In this document: piece after piece, positions 16,908 through 25,900 of the stretch
Layout of the letters: each line of letters begins with the position of its first letter
Numbering within the stretch: the first letter of the stretch is position 1
Assembly: GCA_902599605.1 (NCBI GenBank)
Contig: CACKFV010000002.1
Span: forward strand, 19,236-83,235
Direction: 5' to 3'
From: an uncultured Pelagibacteraceae bacterium
Lineage (GTDB): Bacteria > Pseudomonadota > Alphaproteobacteria > Pelagibacterales > Pelagibacteraceae
Length of the DNA stretch: 64,000 bases
The notes under the pieces: model-generated
Database searches by the model: none
Told to the model about the DNA's origin: nothing
Seen by the model: only the letters and a program-made list of their open reading frames with translations
Made by a program: the position numbers and the translations under genes

Positions 16908-18446
16908 TTAATCTCTTCTTGGTGGTATTGTTAAAAAAATATCATTTAATCTTCTTCTTAATATTGAGACTTTAGGATTTCCTTCATGTTTAACTATTAT
17001 AGCTTCACTGATACAAAAGAAAGACAATAGTATTGTTAAACCCTCAATATCTTGTGAACTATCTCCAAAAAATCTTTGAATAAAAGGATGTTTCATATTT
17101 ATAAAAATAGTAATTTCCTCATTATTTTTTTCAGCTAGTGAAAATTTAAAAAGATCAAGTTCATTATCGTCATATTCATGAATAGTTTTTACTTTCCAAT
17201 TTTTTCCCTCGAATGGCACAATTTCATTTCTTTCGTCACTTTCTTTAGGTATATCTATTTTTTTTGGTATTGCCTCAGGTTTATATTTTTTGGAAGAAGT
17301 TTCTTCTAAACCTTTAGCAATAAATTTCATTGCATTTTCGAGACCTTTTTTTGATGTTGATCTAATATCACTTCTTTCAAGACTAAAGTAAAAATTTTTA
17401 GCTTGTCTAATTATAGATTTTTCCTCTTTATCATCTATAAATTCTATTTCCTTTTTTAAAAGATTTATAAATTTATCTTTCTCTGTATCTGACCAGATAA
17501 AATCATTTTTTGAAAATGCTACATCTACATGATCTAAATTTATTTCACCAAATAAACATTGTTGTCTTCTGTCGTTACCAGCTCCAAAAATTTTTTCCGG
17601 TTTCCATGGACTTTCTGGTGTTCCACAAATCAATCTTTTTTTTCTAAATATTGCAAAACCAGGTTGTTTAACTCTCCCTTTTTCTAAAATTGCAACTTTT
17701 CCTGTTACAATCCCATTATTATATTCAAATTTAAAATTTTTTTTCCAAGTGATTTTTTTTGGAGATTTTATTATGCCCTCTTCAATATCTTTAAAGTATG
17801 CACTTTTTAATAATTTTGGTTCGCTATAGGATAATCTCTTATTATCTATCCAAATTTCAATTTCATCACTATCAATGTAATGCCTATACATTGATGCCAA
17901 ATGTTCTTTAATTTTTGGAATTGTTTGACCTTTTGGTTTATGGTTAAGCTTTGCTAATGTTATCTGTGTGTAGTGTTTGTTAGTATTCAGCTTTGTTTCT
18001 AAAACAGAAATATCCTCTTGTTGTTTTTCACTGACTTTTTTCATATCAAATTCTACTAATCTCCAGACAGGTTCTTTAAAACTTTTAGTGTGAACCCTCC
18101 ATTTATCCGAAAACCAGCAAGCTGCAACTTTCATTCCAACACCAAATTCAGAAAGTTTTGAAGTATCAGGGGGTGGTTTACCCGTTTCAAAAGCATCTCT
18201 AAATCTTTCAGAACTTATTCCACCAGCATTATCTTTGATTGTTATTTCTGAACCTAAAAATTCAATACGAACTTTTAATTTAAAATTTTTATCTATTTGA
18301 AGAAGTTTTGGTTTGTTCTGTAAATAGCTTGTTATGGAATTATCAACAAATTCAGCTAATGCGTACCATTCAGTATATCTAAAATATTTTAGTAAAGTTA
18401 ATAAATTTACAGTTGGTCTAATATTTAATGATGTTATTTTTTCCAT
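16908..18446 (-). CDS. MORC/MutL-like GHKL ATPase of the R-M cassette
   Basis: This 512-residue ATPase carries the Bergerat fold. The N box is ALAEFVDNSITS (Glu32, Asn36), the G1 box is IKDNAGGIS (Asp72) and the G2 box is FGVGMKVAA (101-109). These features match the prokaryotic MORC relatives found with Z1 helicases, REases and methylases. The middle resembles a GHKL transducer domain (KRLICGTPESPWKPEKIF, then DHVDVAFSKNDF), and the C-terminus is a separate globular part. Such ATPases dimerise on nucleotide binding and may clamp DNA. It is the first gene of the two-gene minus-strand operon with the helicase. ATPase activity is predicted from motifs only. Confidence 0.88.
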   Translation of the reverse strand: MEKITSLNIRPTVNLLTLLKYFRYTEWYALAEFVDNSITSYLQNKPKLLQIDKNFKLKVRIEFLGSEITIKDNAGGISSERFRDAFETGKPPPDTSKLSEFGVGMKVAACWFSDKWRVHTKSFKEPVWRLVEFDMKKVSEKQQEDISVLETKLNTNKHYTQITLAKLNHKPKGQTIPKIKEHLASMYRHYIDSDEIEIWIDNKRLSYSEPKLLKSAYFKDIEEGIIKSPKKITWKKNFKFEYNNGIVTGKVAILEKGRVKQPGFAIFRKKRLICGTPESPWKPEKIFGAGNDRRQQCLFGEINLDHVDVAFSKNDFIWSDTEKDKFINLLKKEIEFIDDKEEKSIIRQAKNFYFSLERSDIRSTSKKGLENAMKFIAKGLEETSSKKYKPEAIPKKIDIPKESDERNEIVPFEGKNWKVKTIHEYDDNELDLFKFSLAEKNNEEITIFINMKHPFIQRFFGDSSQDIEGLTILLSFFCISEAIIVKHEGNPKVSILRRRLNDIFLTIPPRRD

Positions 18447-18540
18447 TTAAAATAACTTATAACGGTTTTTTTAAAAAATAAATCTTTTTGAAAACACATT
18501 TCAGTCTAAATAAGAGCCAATAAATATATTATAAGAAATA

Positions 18541-18915
18541 GTGCGTTTTTTATTATTTTTTACTATTTTTCCTTCAATAGTGCTTGCCGATCAAGGTGTT
18601 GAGATTTCATGTGTAAATATGAAAAATTTACTTGATAAAGAGTATAAAGTTCAAAAGTTTAAATTTGATGTTATGACTTTTCAATATTTTGATGAGAAAA
18701 AAAATCAATTTATAGAGATAGCTAATAAAGATTTAATTATTAAAAAAGACTTTTTTGCTGCAAGGTTCCCAGAATATGAATTGGGTTTTCAGATAAATAA
18801 GACTAATGAAAGTAAAAATCCAATTATGTCTATGTCAAAATATGATTATAAAAATAAAGAATTTATTGACCATTATTTATGTGACGTTAAAACAGCTTAT
18901 ATTGAGAGTTATTAA
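18541..18915 (+). CDS. Hypothetical secreted protein (124 aa)
   Basis: A small protein starting with GTG at 18541 and a clear signal peptide (MRFLLFFTIFPSIVLA, cleavage likely before DQG). The mature part is about 108 residues with two cysteines (ISCVNMKN near the start, HYLCDVK near the end) that could form a periplasmic disulfide. I do not recognise the family. It is the first gene after the accessory island. Its stop overlaps the converging DUF779 stop by 4 bases. Confidence 0.7.
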   Translation: MRFLLFFTIFPSIVLADQGVEISCVNMKNLLDKEYKVQKFKFDVMTFQYFDEKKNQFIEIANKDLIIKKDFFAARFPEYELGFQINKTNESKNPIMSMSKYDYKNKEFIDHYLCDVKTAYIESY

Positions 18916-19262
18916 TTCTTTTTTTCGTTGTCGACAACTAGGCAGATTTCTGATTTAGTAAGAAATCTTCGACCTGTTCCGTTATCTAATGAAAACATCC
19001 CACCAATACCATTTACAGCATCAATAGTTAAATCAGTGTGTTTCCACTTCTCATATTGATCATCATTCATATAAAAAGGAACTCCGCCTATCTCACCAAG
19101 TTTAACATCACTGTTTCCTACCATGTATTCGTTCCTTGGATAGCACATTGGTGCACTTCCATCGCAACATCCGCCTGATTGATGAAATAAAAGTTCCTCA
19201 CCGTGTTGAGCTTTAATATCTTCAATTAGTTTTAGCGCTGACTCTGTTGCTTTTACTTTCAT
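18912..19262 (-). CDS. DUF779-family protein, partner of the aldehyde dehydrogenase
   Basis: A 116-residue DUF779 protein. The conserved segments are LLFHQSGGCCDGSAPMCY with three cysteines, DVKLGEIGGVPFYM, and the C-terminal FLTKSEIC. The family has no defined activity but is repeatedly found beside acetaldehyde-type aldehyde dehydrogenases, as here. The clustered cysteines suggest metal or redox binding. It lies 49 bases downstream of the dehydrogenase on the same strand, with a perfect hairpin between them. Confidence 0.87.
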   Translation of the reverse strand: MKVKATESALKLIEDIKAQHGEELLFHQSGGCCDGSAPMCYPRNEYMVGNSDVKLGEIGGVPFYMNDDQYEKWKHTDLTIDAVNGIGGMFSLDNGTGRRFLTKSEICLVVDNEKKN

Positions 19263-19268
19263 AATAAT

Positions 19269-19294
19269 ATGGCCCGTGATTCCTCACGGGCCAT
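19269..19294 (-). other. Perfect 11-bp hairpin between aldehyde dehydrogenase and DUF779
   Basis: ATGGCCCGTGA and TCACGGGCCAT are exact 11-base arms around a 4-base loop. On the transcribed minus strand the loop reads GGAA, a GNRA-type tetraloop. The GC-rich stem stands out in the AT-rich context. No T-run follows it closely, and the DUF779 start codon is 6 bases downstream, so it is more likely an intercistronic RNA element (mRNA stability or attenuation) than a simple terminator. Confidence 0.65.
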
Positions 19295-19311
19295 TATATA
19301 TTAATTATCTT

Positions 19312-21030
19312 TTAAAAGAAGCCTAATTTCTTTTCACTGTAAGACACGTGTAAGTTCTTTACTTGTCTATAGTGGTTAAGCATCATTTTATGAGTTTCTC
19401 TTCCGATACCAGATTGTTTATATCCGCCGAAAGCAGCGTGAGCAGGATAAGCGTGATAACAATTTGTCCAAACTCTACCAGCTTGTATTTCTCTACCCAT
19501 TCTGTATGCAAGATTTCCATTTCTAGTCCATACTCCTGCACCTAAACCATAAAGAGTATCATTAGCAATTTCTAATGCTTCTTTCTCATCTTTAAATTTA
19601 GTGACAGAAACAACTGGTCCAAAAATTTCTTCTTGGAATATTCTCATATTGTTTTTACCTTCGAAAATAGTTGGTTCAATGTAGTTTCCTTTTTCTAAAC
19701 CACTATTGATTTTCGCAACGTTTCCTCCACATAGAACTTTGGCACCTTCTTTCTTACCTAAATCTAGATAAGATTTGATTTTTTCCATTTGTTCTAATGA
19801 AGCTTGCGCACCAATCATTGTTTCCATTTTTAAAGGGTTGTCTTGTTTTACAGCTTTAGTTCTAGCAATAGCTTTTTCCATGAATTTGTCATAGATAGAC
19901 TCTTGAACTAGTACTCTACTTGGACAAGTACAAACTTCACCTTGGTTTAATGTAAACATTGCAAAACCTTCTAAACACTTATCGAAGAAGTCATCGTTTT
20001 TATCCATGACGTCTTCAAAGAAAATGTTAGGAGATTTACCACCTAATTCCAAAGTTATTGGTATTAAGTTTTGTGATGCATATTGCATAATCAATCTACC
20101 AGTTGTTGTTTCACCAGTGAAAGCAATTTTCTTAATTCTCTTAGAAGATGCTAAAGGTTTACCAGCTTCTAATCCGAAACCACTTACAATGTTAACAACA
20201 CCTTTTGGTAAAAGATCGCCAATCATTTCCATCATTACCATGATAGACGCTGGAGTTTGCTCTGCAGGTTTTAATACTACACAGTTACCAGCAGCTAATG
20301 CTGGAGCAAGTTTCCAAGTTGCCATTAGTAATGGGAAGTTCCAAGGTATAATTTGTCCAACTACACCTAGTGGCTCAGGTATATGATAAGAATATTCATT
20401 ATTGCTTATTTCAGCAACTGAACCTTCTTCTGCTCTTATTACTCCTGCAAAATATCTCCAGTGATCTATTACAAGAGGTAAGTCAGCAGCCATACATTCT
20501 CTGATTGGCTTACCGTTATCTAAACATTCTGCCACTGCTAATGTATTTAGATTTTTTTCTAATACATCTGCAATCTTTATCAAAATGTTAGATCTTTCAG
20601 TGATTGATGTCTTTCCCCAAGTTGGAAAAGCTGCGTGAGCTGCATCTAATGCTGCATCCACGTCTTTTTCGTTAGATCGCGCAACTGAACAGATAACTTC
20701 ATTTGAGATCGGAGAAGTATTATCAAAATACTTTCCAGATTTAGGTTCTACAAATTTTCCATTTATGTAGTTTCCGTATTTTGCTTTGAACGGAAATTTA
20801 ACCTTCAAATGAGAGGTATCTAGAACAGAAGACACTTTCATCTCTGCACTCATTTTTCCTCCATTTGTTTTACGTATTGTTTTTGACTTTGACTTTATCT
20901 TTTTTAGCTTTTTTTTAGATTTAGAAAGTTTCTTTGTCGTTCCGCTTTTAAGTTTTCTTCTTTTTTTAATCGACTTTTTTGTTTTCTTTCCTCTTTTCTT
21001 AACAGCTTTTATTTTCTTAGTCTTAGCCAT
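19312..21030 (-). CDS. Aldehyde dehydrogenase with lysine-rich N-terminal extension
   Basis: A 572-residue ALDH of the acetaldehyde dehydrogenase (ExaC/AldB-like) type, which oxidises an aldehyde with NAD. The core has [30 protein letters not shown], the general base in [10 protein letters not shown] and the catalytic cysteine in [12 protein letters not shown]. The first 59 residues are a Lys/Ser/Arg-rich tail ([17 protein letters not shown]) that is not part of the family. An internal ATG at 20853 (Met60) has a strong Shine-Dalgarno (GGAGG, 5 bases before), and a protein starting there would have the normal length near 513 residues. Which start is used is unresolved. It is followed by DUF779. 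Confidence 0.9.
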   Translation of the reverse strand: MAKTKKIKAVKKRGKKTKKSIKKRRKLKSGTTKKLSKSKKKLKKIKSKSKTIRKTNGGKMSAEMKVSSVLDTSHLKVKFPFKAKYGNYINGKFVEPKSGKYFDNTSPISNEVICSVARSNEKDVDAALDAAHAAFPTWGKTSITERSNILIKIADVLEKNLNTLAVAECLDNGKPIRECMAADLPLVIDHWRYFAGVIRAEEGSVAEISNNEYSYHIPEPLGVVGQIIPWNFPLLMATWKLAPALAAGNCVVLKPAEQTPASIMVMMEMIGDLLPKGVVNIVSGFGLEAGKPLASSKRIKKIAFTGETTTGRLIMQYASQNLIPITLELGGKSPNIFFEDVMDKNDDFFDKCLEGFAMFTLNQGEVCTCPSRVLVQESIYDKFMEKAIARTKAVKQDNPLKMETMIGAQASLEQMEKIKSYLDLGKKEGAKVLCGGNVAKINSGLEKGNYIEPTIFEGKNNMRIFQEEIFGPVVSVTKFKDEKEALEIANDTLYGLGAGVWTRNGNLAYRMGREIQAGRVWTNCYHAYPAHAAFGGYKQSGIGRETHKMMLNHYRQVKNLHVSYSEKKLGFF

Positions 21031-21130
21031 TTATATAAACCTAATTAAAGACCTTTTTAAACATGATGTAAATGCGCAAAATATAATTCAATTTTAAGTT
21101 GAAATGTTTTTTTTCAGTAAATAGAATGGT

Positions 21131-21982
21131 TTAAGGTTTTCTTGTTGCGATAAATACGCCAAGTGAAGCAACAATGAAGCCAAATATATCAATTAAAGAT
21201 AATTGTTCATTAAGAAATATCCAAGCAATAATTGCCGACGTTGCTGGTATTAAAAAAAATACTGTAACTGTTTTGCTTGCTGAATTATTTTTGATTAAAA
21301 ACATTAATATCGTAAAAGCCCCAAAAGATACAAGAAAGATTTGATGACCCATTGCTATTAAAAAACTTGGATTAAATTCAATGAAGGGATCGACAAAAAA
21401 CAAAATGACTACTAAGTGAAAGAAACAACCTCCAGCAGCTTGGTAGGTGTTGCTCACTGGTAAAGGTATATTACCACTGAATTTTTTTTGAAAAAGTGTT
21501 GCAGATGTGATCGATAATAAAGCAATAAATGAAGCTATTATTCCAATTGTTGGAAGAGTGTTTCCAATATCTACTCCCAGAACTAGAGCTGAGCCCATAA
21601 ATCCCAAAGCAACTCCTAACCATTGTTTCCAACCCACATGTTCCCTAAGAAAAGGTCCAGCCAAAGCATTTGTTAAGATTGGCTGCATTGTAACAATAAG
21701 TGCAGTTATACCTGTTGGAATACCTTTTGAGATGGAAAAAAATACACCTCCTAAATAAATTCCATGAAACAGAACGCCACTTGAAAAAGACTGGATAAAG
21801 TCTCTGCTATTTAATTTCAACGATAAGTTTTTGTAAACACAATAAATAAAAAAACCTAGAGCAACTATAAAAAATCGAAAAGCTAAAGCTGCAAAAGGAT
21901 CACTATTATCCACTATTGGTTTTGTTGTGACAAATGCGGAGGACCATAGTAAAACAAAGATTAGAGGTAAAAATTTATTCAT
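21131..21982 (-). CDS. EamA/DMT-family transporter
   Basis: A 283-residue inner-membrane protein with about ten hydrophobic helices in two EamA repeats, the usual layout of the drug/metabolite transporter superfamily. Typical features are the N-terminal LLWSSAFVTTKPIV and the second-repeat end FLNEQLSLIDIFGFIVASLGVF. The substrate cannot be told from sequence; members export amino acids or metabolites. It is separated by about 130 bases from a second EamA gene on the same strand. Confidence 0.85.
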   Translation of the reverse strand: MNKFLPLIFVLLWSSAFVTTKPIVDNSDPFAALAFRFFIVALGFFIYCVYKNLSLKLNSRDFIQSFSSGVLFHGIYLGGVFFSISKGIPTGITALIVTMQPILTNALAGPFLREHVGWKQWLGVALGFMGSALVLGVDIGNTLPTIGIIASFIALLSITSATLFQKKFSGNIPLPVSNTYQAAGGCFFHLVVILFFVDPFIEFNPSFLIAMGHQIFLVSFGAFTILMFLIKNNSASKTVTVFFLIPATSAIIAWIFLNEQLSLIDIFGFIVASLGVFIATRKP

Positions 21983-22112
21983 TTGTTTTGTGAAACTATA
22001 GTATTTTCACGTGAAACCACAGAAAAACCTAAAGTTGAAAATATTATTGATTTATCAATCTATAACAACATTTGGTATGTTTTACGTAAATTCTTCTATC
22101 TATAATTGAAAT

Positions 22113-23018
22113 TCAAATTTTGAATTGATTTAAAATTTTCTTTGAGTGAGTAGACCTTTTTACAAAATAAATTCCGATTACTATTGCTAATAAAGCAATT
22201 ATTACTTTGAATGTAATAATTTCATTTAAAAATACATAACCTAATATAACTCCAAAAATAGGTATTAAATAAGCCACTTGCGACTGAAAAACTAAACCGT
22301 TATCTTTTAGAACTTTAAATCTTAAAACCCAAGCTAAGCCTGTAGCTATAATTCCTAAATAAGTAATTGAAATTACTGATGTCAATGATGGATTGTAATT
22401 CCAGGGTTTCTCGAAATAAAAACAAATTGGTAACAAAATTATTGTTGCCCATATCAATATTGATGCAGTAACATTTTCATTTTTTTTATTACTAATCTTG
22501 AGTGTTAAGATCCCTCCGATAACATATCCTAAAGAACCAACTAAAATACATAAAGCTGAAAACAAATTATTTTCATTAATTAAAAAGTTATCAGAAAATA
22601 AATAAACTATTCCAGCAAAGCCAATAGAAACTCCGATAACTTTAAGCAAATTTATTTTTTCATTTTTGATAAAAAAGTGCGCAAGTAAGGTTGATGTTAA
22701 GGGGGAAGTAGACATTAATATCGCTGCTAGATTACTTTGAACGTTTTTAACCCCATATGCAATTAAGAAAAATGGAAAAACTAAGTTTACAAAACCTATT
22801 GCCGCAAACCATGGCCAGTCTTTTGAGAAAACCTCAATTTTAATACTCTTATATAAACATAAGATTATTAAAGGCAAAGATCCTAACAATACTCTTATAA
22901 ATGCAATAGTTATAGGACCAAACGAGTCTGTTGCTAATTTAATATTAAAAAAAGCAGAAGCCCAGATTATCCCTAGAAAAACTAATAATGAATAATCTGT
23001 TATGTTGGGCTGTCTCAT
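22113..23018 (-). CDS. EamA/DMT-family transporter
   Basis: A 301-residue EamA transporter with about ten membrane helices. The first repeat begins LGIIWASAFFNIKLA and the second ends YVFLNEIITFKVIIALLAIVIG. It is distinct from the neighbouring transporter (21131-21982). Its start overlaps the stop of the YbaK-like gene by 4 bases, so the two are co-translated. An amino-acid or metabolite efflux role is plausible; the link to an editing enzyme is not explained by sequence. Confidence 0.85.
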   Translation of the reverse strand: MRQPNITDYSLLVFLGIIWASAFFNIKLATDSFGPITIAFIRVLLGSLPLIILCLYKSIKIEVFSKDWPWFAAIGFVNLVFPFFLIAYGVKNVQSNLAAILMSTSPLTSTLLAHFFIKNEKINLLKVIGVSIGFAGIVYLFSDNFLINENNLFSALCILVGSLGYVIGGILTLKISNKKNENVTASILIWATIILLPICFYFEKPWNYNPSLTSVISITYLGIIATGLAWVLRFKVLKDNGLVFQSQVAYLIPIFGVILGYVFLNEIITFKVIIALLAIVIGIYFVKRSTHSKKILNQFKI

Positions 23019-23506
23019 TCAACAATATCCTCAACTCTTCCTTTTGTTAGATCTTTTAATCTTAAAAAATTTATCTCGAATATACTGTTTGGATGTCCTG
23101 CTGCAGCATATACAACTTGAAATCTCTCAAGCGTCTTATCTATAATAATATTTAAGTCATTTATATGACCTGCAGGTGAAACACCACCAATTGTAAAGCC
23201 AGTTTGTGTTTTAACGTCATTCGCACTTGCCATTGAAACATCTTTTTTTGAAATAACCTTTTTGAGTTTATTTAAGGAACATCTTTTATCGCCAGATACC
23301 AAGCAAATTAAAAATTCTGTCTCTGCTTTAAAAACTAAACTTTTAACAATAGCACCCTCCTCACAATTTAAGGCGTTTGCTGCATCTTTAGCCGTTCTAG
23401 CAGTCTCTTTAAGAACCTGAATTTGCAAATTTTTATCAAATTTATTTAGCGCTTTAATCACTCTTTGAACAGGTTCCTTATTATTTATGATTTCATTCAT
23501 ATTCAA
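23015..23506 (-). CDS. YbaK/EbsC-family aminoacyl-tRNA deacylase
   Basis: A 163-residue YbaK-type protein of the bacterial INS superfamily, which hydrolyses mischarged aminoacyl-tRNA in trans. The conserved lysine region GAIVKSLVFK, the segment LVSGDKRCSLNKL and the signature TGFTIGGVSPAGH are all present. Its exact tRNA specificity cannot be assigned. It overlaps the downstream EamA gene (ATGA) and is divergent from glutamine synthetase. Confidence 0.85.
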   Translation of the reverse strand: MNMNEIINNKEPVQRVIKALNKFDKNLQIQVLKETARTAKDAANALNCEEGAIVKSLVFKAETEFLICLVSGDKRCSLNKLKKVISKKDVSMASANDVKTQTGFTIGGVSPAGHINDLNIIIDKTLERFQVVYAAAGHPNSIFEINFLRLKDLTKGRVEDIVE

Positions 23507-23546
23507 CCTTTAATTGATTGCAAAAATCTTATATTTCATGTTTAAT

Positions 23547-23567
23547 CCTATGCTTAAATTGCATAGG
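23547..23567. promoter_or_regulatory. Inverted repeat in the glnA upstream region
   Basis: Perfect 7-base arms CCTATGC (23547-23553) and GCATAGG (23561-23567) around a 7-base AT loop lie about 70 bases before the glnA start. It could be an operator, or an RNA hairpin if the promoter is further upstream. It does not match the NtrC or sigma-54 consensus. No known riboswitch was recognised. Confidence 0.4.
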
Positions 23568-23637
23568 AGATATTAATTATAAACGAGATCAAAATATATT
23601 TTTTTTTGGTAGTAATCCAGAAAATTAAAGGAGCATT

Positions 23638-25044
23638 ATGAGTTCAAACAATGTATTAAAAACTATTAAAGATAAAGAAATTGAATACGTTGATTTAAGA
23701 TTTACAGACCCTAGAGGTAAACTTCAACATGTAACTATGGATGCAAAAATCGTCGATGACGATATGTTGAATGAAGGTATATTTTTTGATGGTTCTTCAA
23801 TTGCCGGTTGGAAAGCAATTAATGAGTCAGATATGATATTAAAACCAGACTTAAGCAGAACTGTCGTAGATCCTTTTACCTCACATAATACACTTAATAT
23901 ATTTTGTGATATTTTAGATGCTATTAAAAAAGATCCCTATGAACGAGATCCAAGAGGAACAGCTAAAAAGGCTGAAGCGTATTTAAAACAATCAGGTATT
24001 GGAGATAAAGCGTTCTTCGGACCTGAAGCAGAATTCTTTGTGTTTGACGATGTTAAATACAAAAATGATATGAATGAAACGGGATTTAAAATTGATAGTA
24101 CAGAAGGTCCCTATAATACGGGCAAAGATTATCCAAATGGAAATATGGGGCATAGACCAGGAATTAAAGGTGGATATTTCCCAGTTCCCCCCGTTGATAG
24201 TGCTCAAGACATGAGAGGCGAATATTTAAAAGCTATGAGAGATATGGGTATTAAAGTTGAAAAACATCACCACGAGGTAGCACCTAGCCAACATGAATTA
24301 GGAATGTACTTTGGTACATTGGTAGACCAAGCAGATAACTTACAACTTTATAAATATGCAGTTCACATGGTTTCTCACTCTTTTGGAAAAACAGCAACAT
24401 TTATGCCTAAACCAGTTAAAGGTGATAACGGTTCTGGTATGCACGTACACCAATCTATTTGGAAAGGTGATAAAGCATTATTCTCTGGTGATAAATACGC
24501 TGGTCTTTCAGACTTAGCTTTAAATTATATTGGTGGAATATTAAAACACGCAAAAGCTATTAATGCATTTTCTAATGCAACTACTAACAGTTACAAAAGA
24601 TTAATTCCGGGTTTTGAAGCTCCTGTTTTATTAGCTTACTCAGCAAGAAATAGATCTGCTTCGTGCAGAATACCAATTACGTTAAGCAAAAAAGCAGCTA
24701 GATGTGAAGTAAGATTTGGTGATGCTGCTGGTAATCCTTATTTAACTTTTGCAGCAATGTTAATGGCTGGACTTGATGGAATTAAAAATAAAATTGATCC
24801 AGGTAAATCTTTCGATAAAGATCTTTACGCATTATCAGAGTCTGAAGTTAAAAAAATACCAACAGTTTGTGGATCTTTAAGAGAAGCAATGGAGAGTTTA
24901 GATAAGGATAGAGATTTCTTAAAACAAGGAAACGTATTTACTGATGATCAAATTGATGCTTACATTGCATTAAAATTTGAAGAGATACACAATTTCGAAC
25001 ACACACCACACCCTATAGAGTTCGATATGTATTACAGTTGCTAA
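23638..25044 (+). CDS. glnA: Glutamine synthetase, type I
   Basis: A 468-residue GSI enzyme that makes glutamine from glutamate, ammonia and ATP, the main entry of ammonium into metabolism. Visible markers are FDGSSIAGW, the metal-binding [25 protein letters not shown], the ATP-binding [16 protein letters not shown], and NRSASCRIP. The adenylylation tyrosine region appears as [16 protein letters not shown], matching the NLYDLP region of enterobacterial enzymes, so control by adenylylation is possible. A good Shine-Dalgarno (AAAGGAG) precedes the ATG. It is monocistronic here, and no glnB lies beside it. Confidence 0.97.
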   Translation: MSSNNVLKTIKDKEIEYVDLRFTDPRGKLQHVTMDAKIVDDDMLNEGIFFDGSSIAGWKAINESDMILKPDLSRTVVDPFTSHNTLNIFCDILDAIKKDPYERDPRGTAKKAEAYLKQSGIGDKAFFGPEAEFFVFDDVKYKNDMNETGFKIDSTEGPYNTGKDYPNGNMGHRPGIKGGYFPVPPVDSAQDMRGEYLKAMRDMGIKVEKHHHEVAPSQHELGMYFGTLVDQADNLQLYKYAVHMVSHSFGKTATFMPKPVKGDNGSGMHVHQSIWKGDKALFSGDKYAGLSDLALNYIGGILKHAKAINAFSNATTNSYKRLIPGFEAPVLLAYSARNRSASCRIPITLSKKAARCEVRFGDAAGNPYLTFAAMLMAGLDGIKNKIDPGKSFDKDLYALSESEVKKIPTVCGSLREAMESLDKDRDFLKQGNVFTDDQIDAYIALKFEEIHNFEHTPHPIEFDMYYSC

Positions 25045-25215
25045 TTACTGATCAGTAGATGCAATTTTGTCTTTGTTGGGACCTTTCTTTACGACATAAT
25101 CTTGTGTCCCATTTGCACCTGCTTCAACAGATTTAATCAGATTTCTAAAAAAAGACTTTCTCTTTTCTTTTTTGTCCTCTGAATTAAGCAAGTTTTTAAA
25201 TTCAAAAAGATTCAT
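25045..25215 (-). CDS. Small conserved-looking hypothetical protein (56 aa)
   Basis: The open frame extends to 25266, but the likely start is the internal Met at 25215 (MNLFEFKNLLNSEDKK), because the upstream part is hydrophobic and unlike a protein start. The product is short and basic, with RKSFFRNLIKSVEAGANGTQDYV and no membrane helix, divided here for brevity into an amphipathic helix and a polar tail. It ends immediately next to the glnA stop on the opposite strand. Family unknown. Confidence 0.5.
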   Translation of the reverse strand: MNLFEFKNLLNSEDKKEKRKSFFRNLIKSVEAGANGTQDYVVKKGPNKDKIASTDQ

Positions 25216-25274
25216 TAATAGGAAAATATCAAAGATATGCATTTTATGCAATGCAGATATGCTCAAAATGGGAC

Positions 25275-25604
25275 TTATACTTTAAAGGACTCTCCACATC
25301 CACAACGCTCAGTTTCATTAGGATTATTGAACACAAAAGAAGAAGAAAACTCCTCCTCTTTAAAGTCCATTGTTGTACCTAACAAATACATAACAGCACC
25401 AGGATCTATAAATACCTTTACACCTTTTTCCTCAATCAATTCATCATTTGGGTTTTGAGATTTTGCATACTCCATTACATATGACATCCCAGCACATCCC
25501 CCACTCTTTACTCCAATTCTTACTCCTAAAGAAGTTTTATCGTTCGATAAAATTGACTTTATTCTGTCTGCTGCTTTATCACTAAGTTTAATGATCTGAC
25601 TCAT
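25275..25604 (-). CDS. sufA: Iron-sulfur carrier, SufA/IscA-type (HesB family)
   Basis: A 109-residue A-type carrier that passes Fe-S clusters from the SufBCD scaffold to target proteins. The three ligand cysteines are visible: Cys in VKSGGCAGMSY and the C-terminal pair in ERCGCGESF. It is the last gene of the SUF operon. It overlaps the preceding DUF59 gene by 4 bases, which supports co-translation. Confidence 0.92.
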   Translation of the reverse strand: MSQIIKLSDKAADRIKSILSNDKTSLGVRIGVKSGGCAGMSYVMEYAKSQNPNDELIEEKGVKVFIDPGAVMYLLGTTMDFKEEEFSSSFVFNNPNETERCGCGESFKV

Positions 25605-25900
25605 AAATTTAATTCCAATTTTGCTGCCTCTGACATCATTGATTTATCCCATGGCGGTTCCCAAACTAATTCTAATTTTGCATCCTTAACTTCCTTAATA
25701 CCTTTAACGCTGTCTTCTACTTCTTTTGGTAAACTTTCAGCAACTGGACAATTTGGAGTAGTAAGTGTCATTTTAATTTCCACAATATTTTCTTTATCAA
25801 CTTTAACATCGTATATTAAACCCAAATCATAAATATTTACCGGTATTTCAGGATCATAGATTTTCTTTATTTCTGCTATAACTTTATCTTTTAATTCCAT
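25601..25900 (-). CDS. sufT: SufT-like MIP18/DUF59 protein
   Basis: A 99-residue DUF59 (MIP18-like) protein, an Fe-S maturation accessory. Typical segments are KIYDPEIPVNIYDLGLIYD and the cysteine-bearing MTLTTPNCPVAESLP, followed by the characteristic LVWEPPWDKSMMSE. It lies between the SufU-like and SufA genes. The name sufT is used in the sense of the SUF-associated DUF59 protein. Confidence 0.88.
   Translation of the reverse strand: MELKDKVIAEIKKIYDPEIPVNIYDLGLIYDVKVDKENIVEIKMTLTTPNCPVAESLPKEVEDSVKGIKEVKDAKLELVWEPPWDKSMMSEAAKLELNL

Noticed and set aside
21983-22112. tRNA gene or mobile-element trace between the two EamA genes
   Set aside because: The 130 bases are AT-rich with no cloverleaf, conserved T-loop or terminal repeats.
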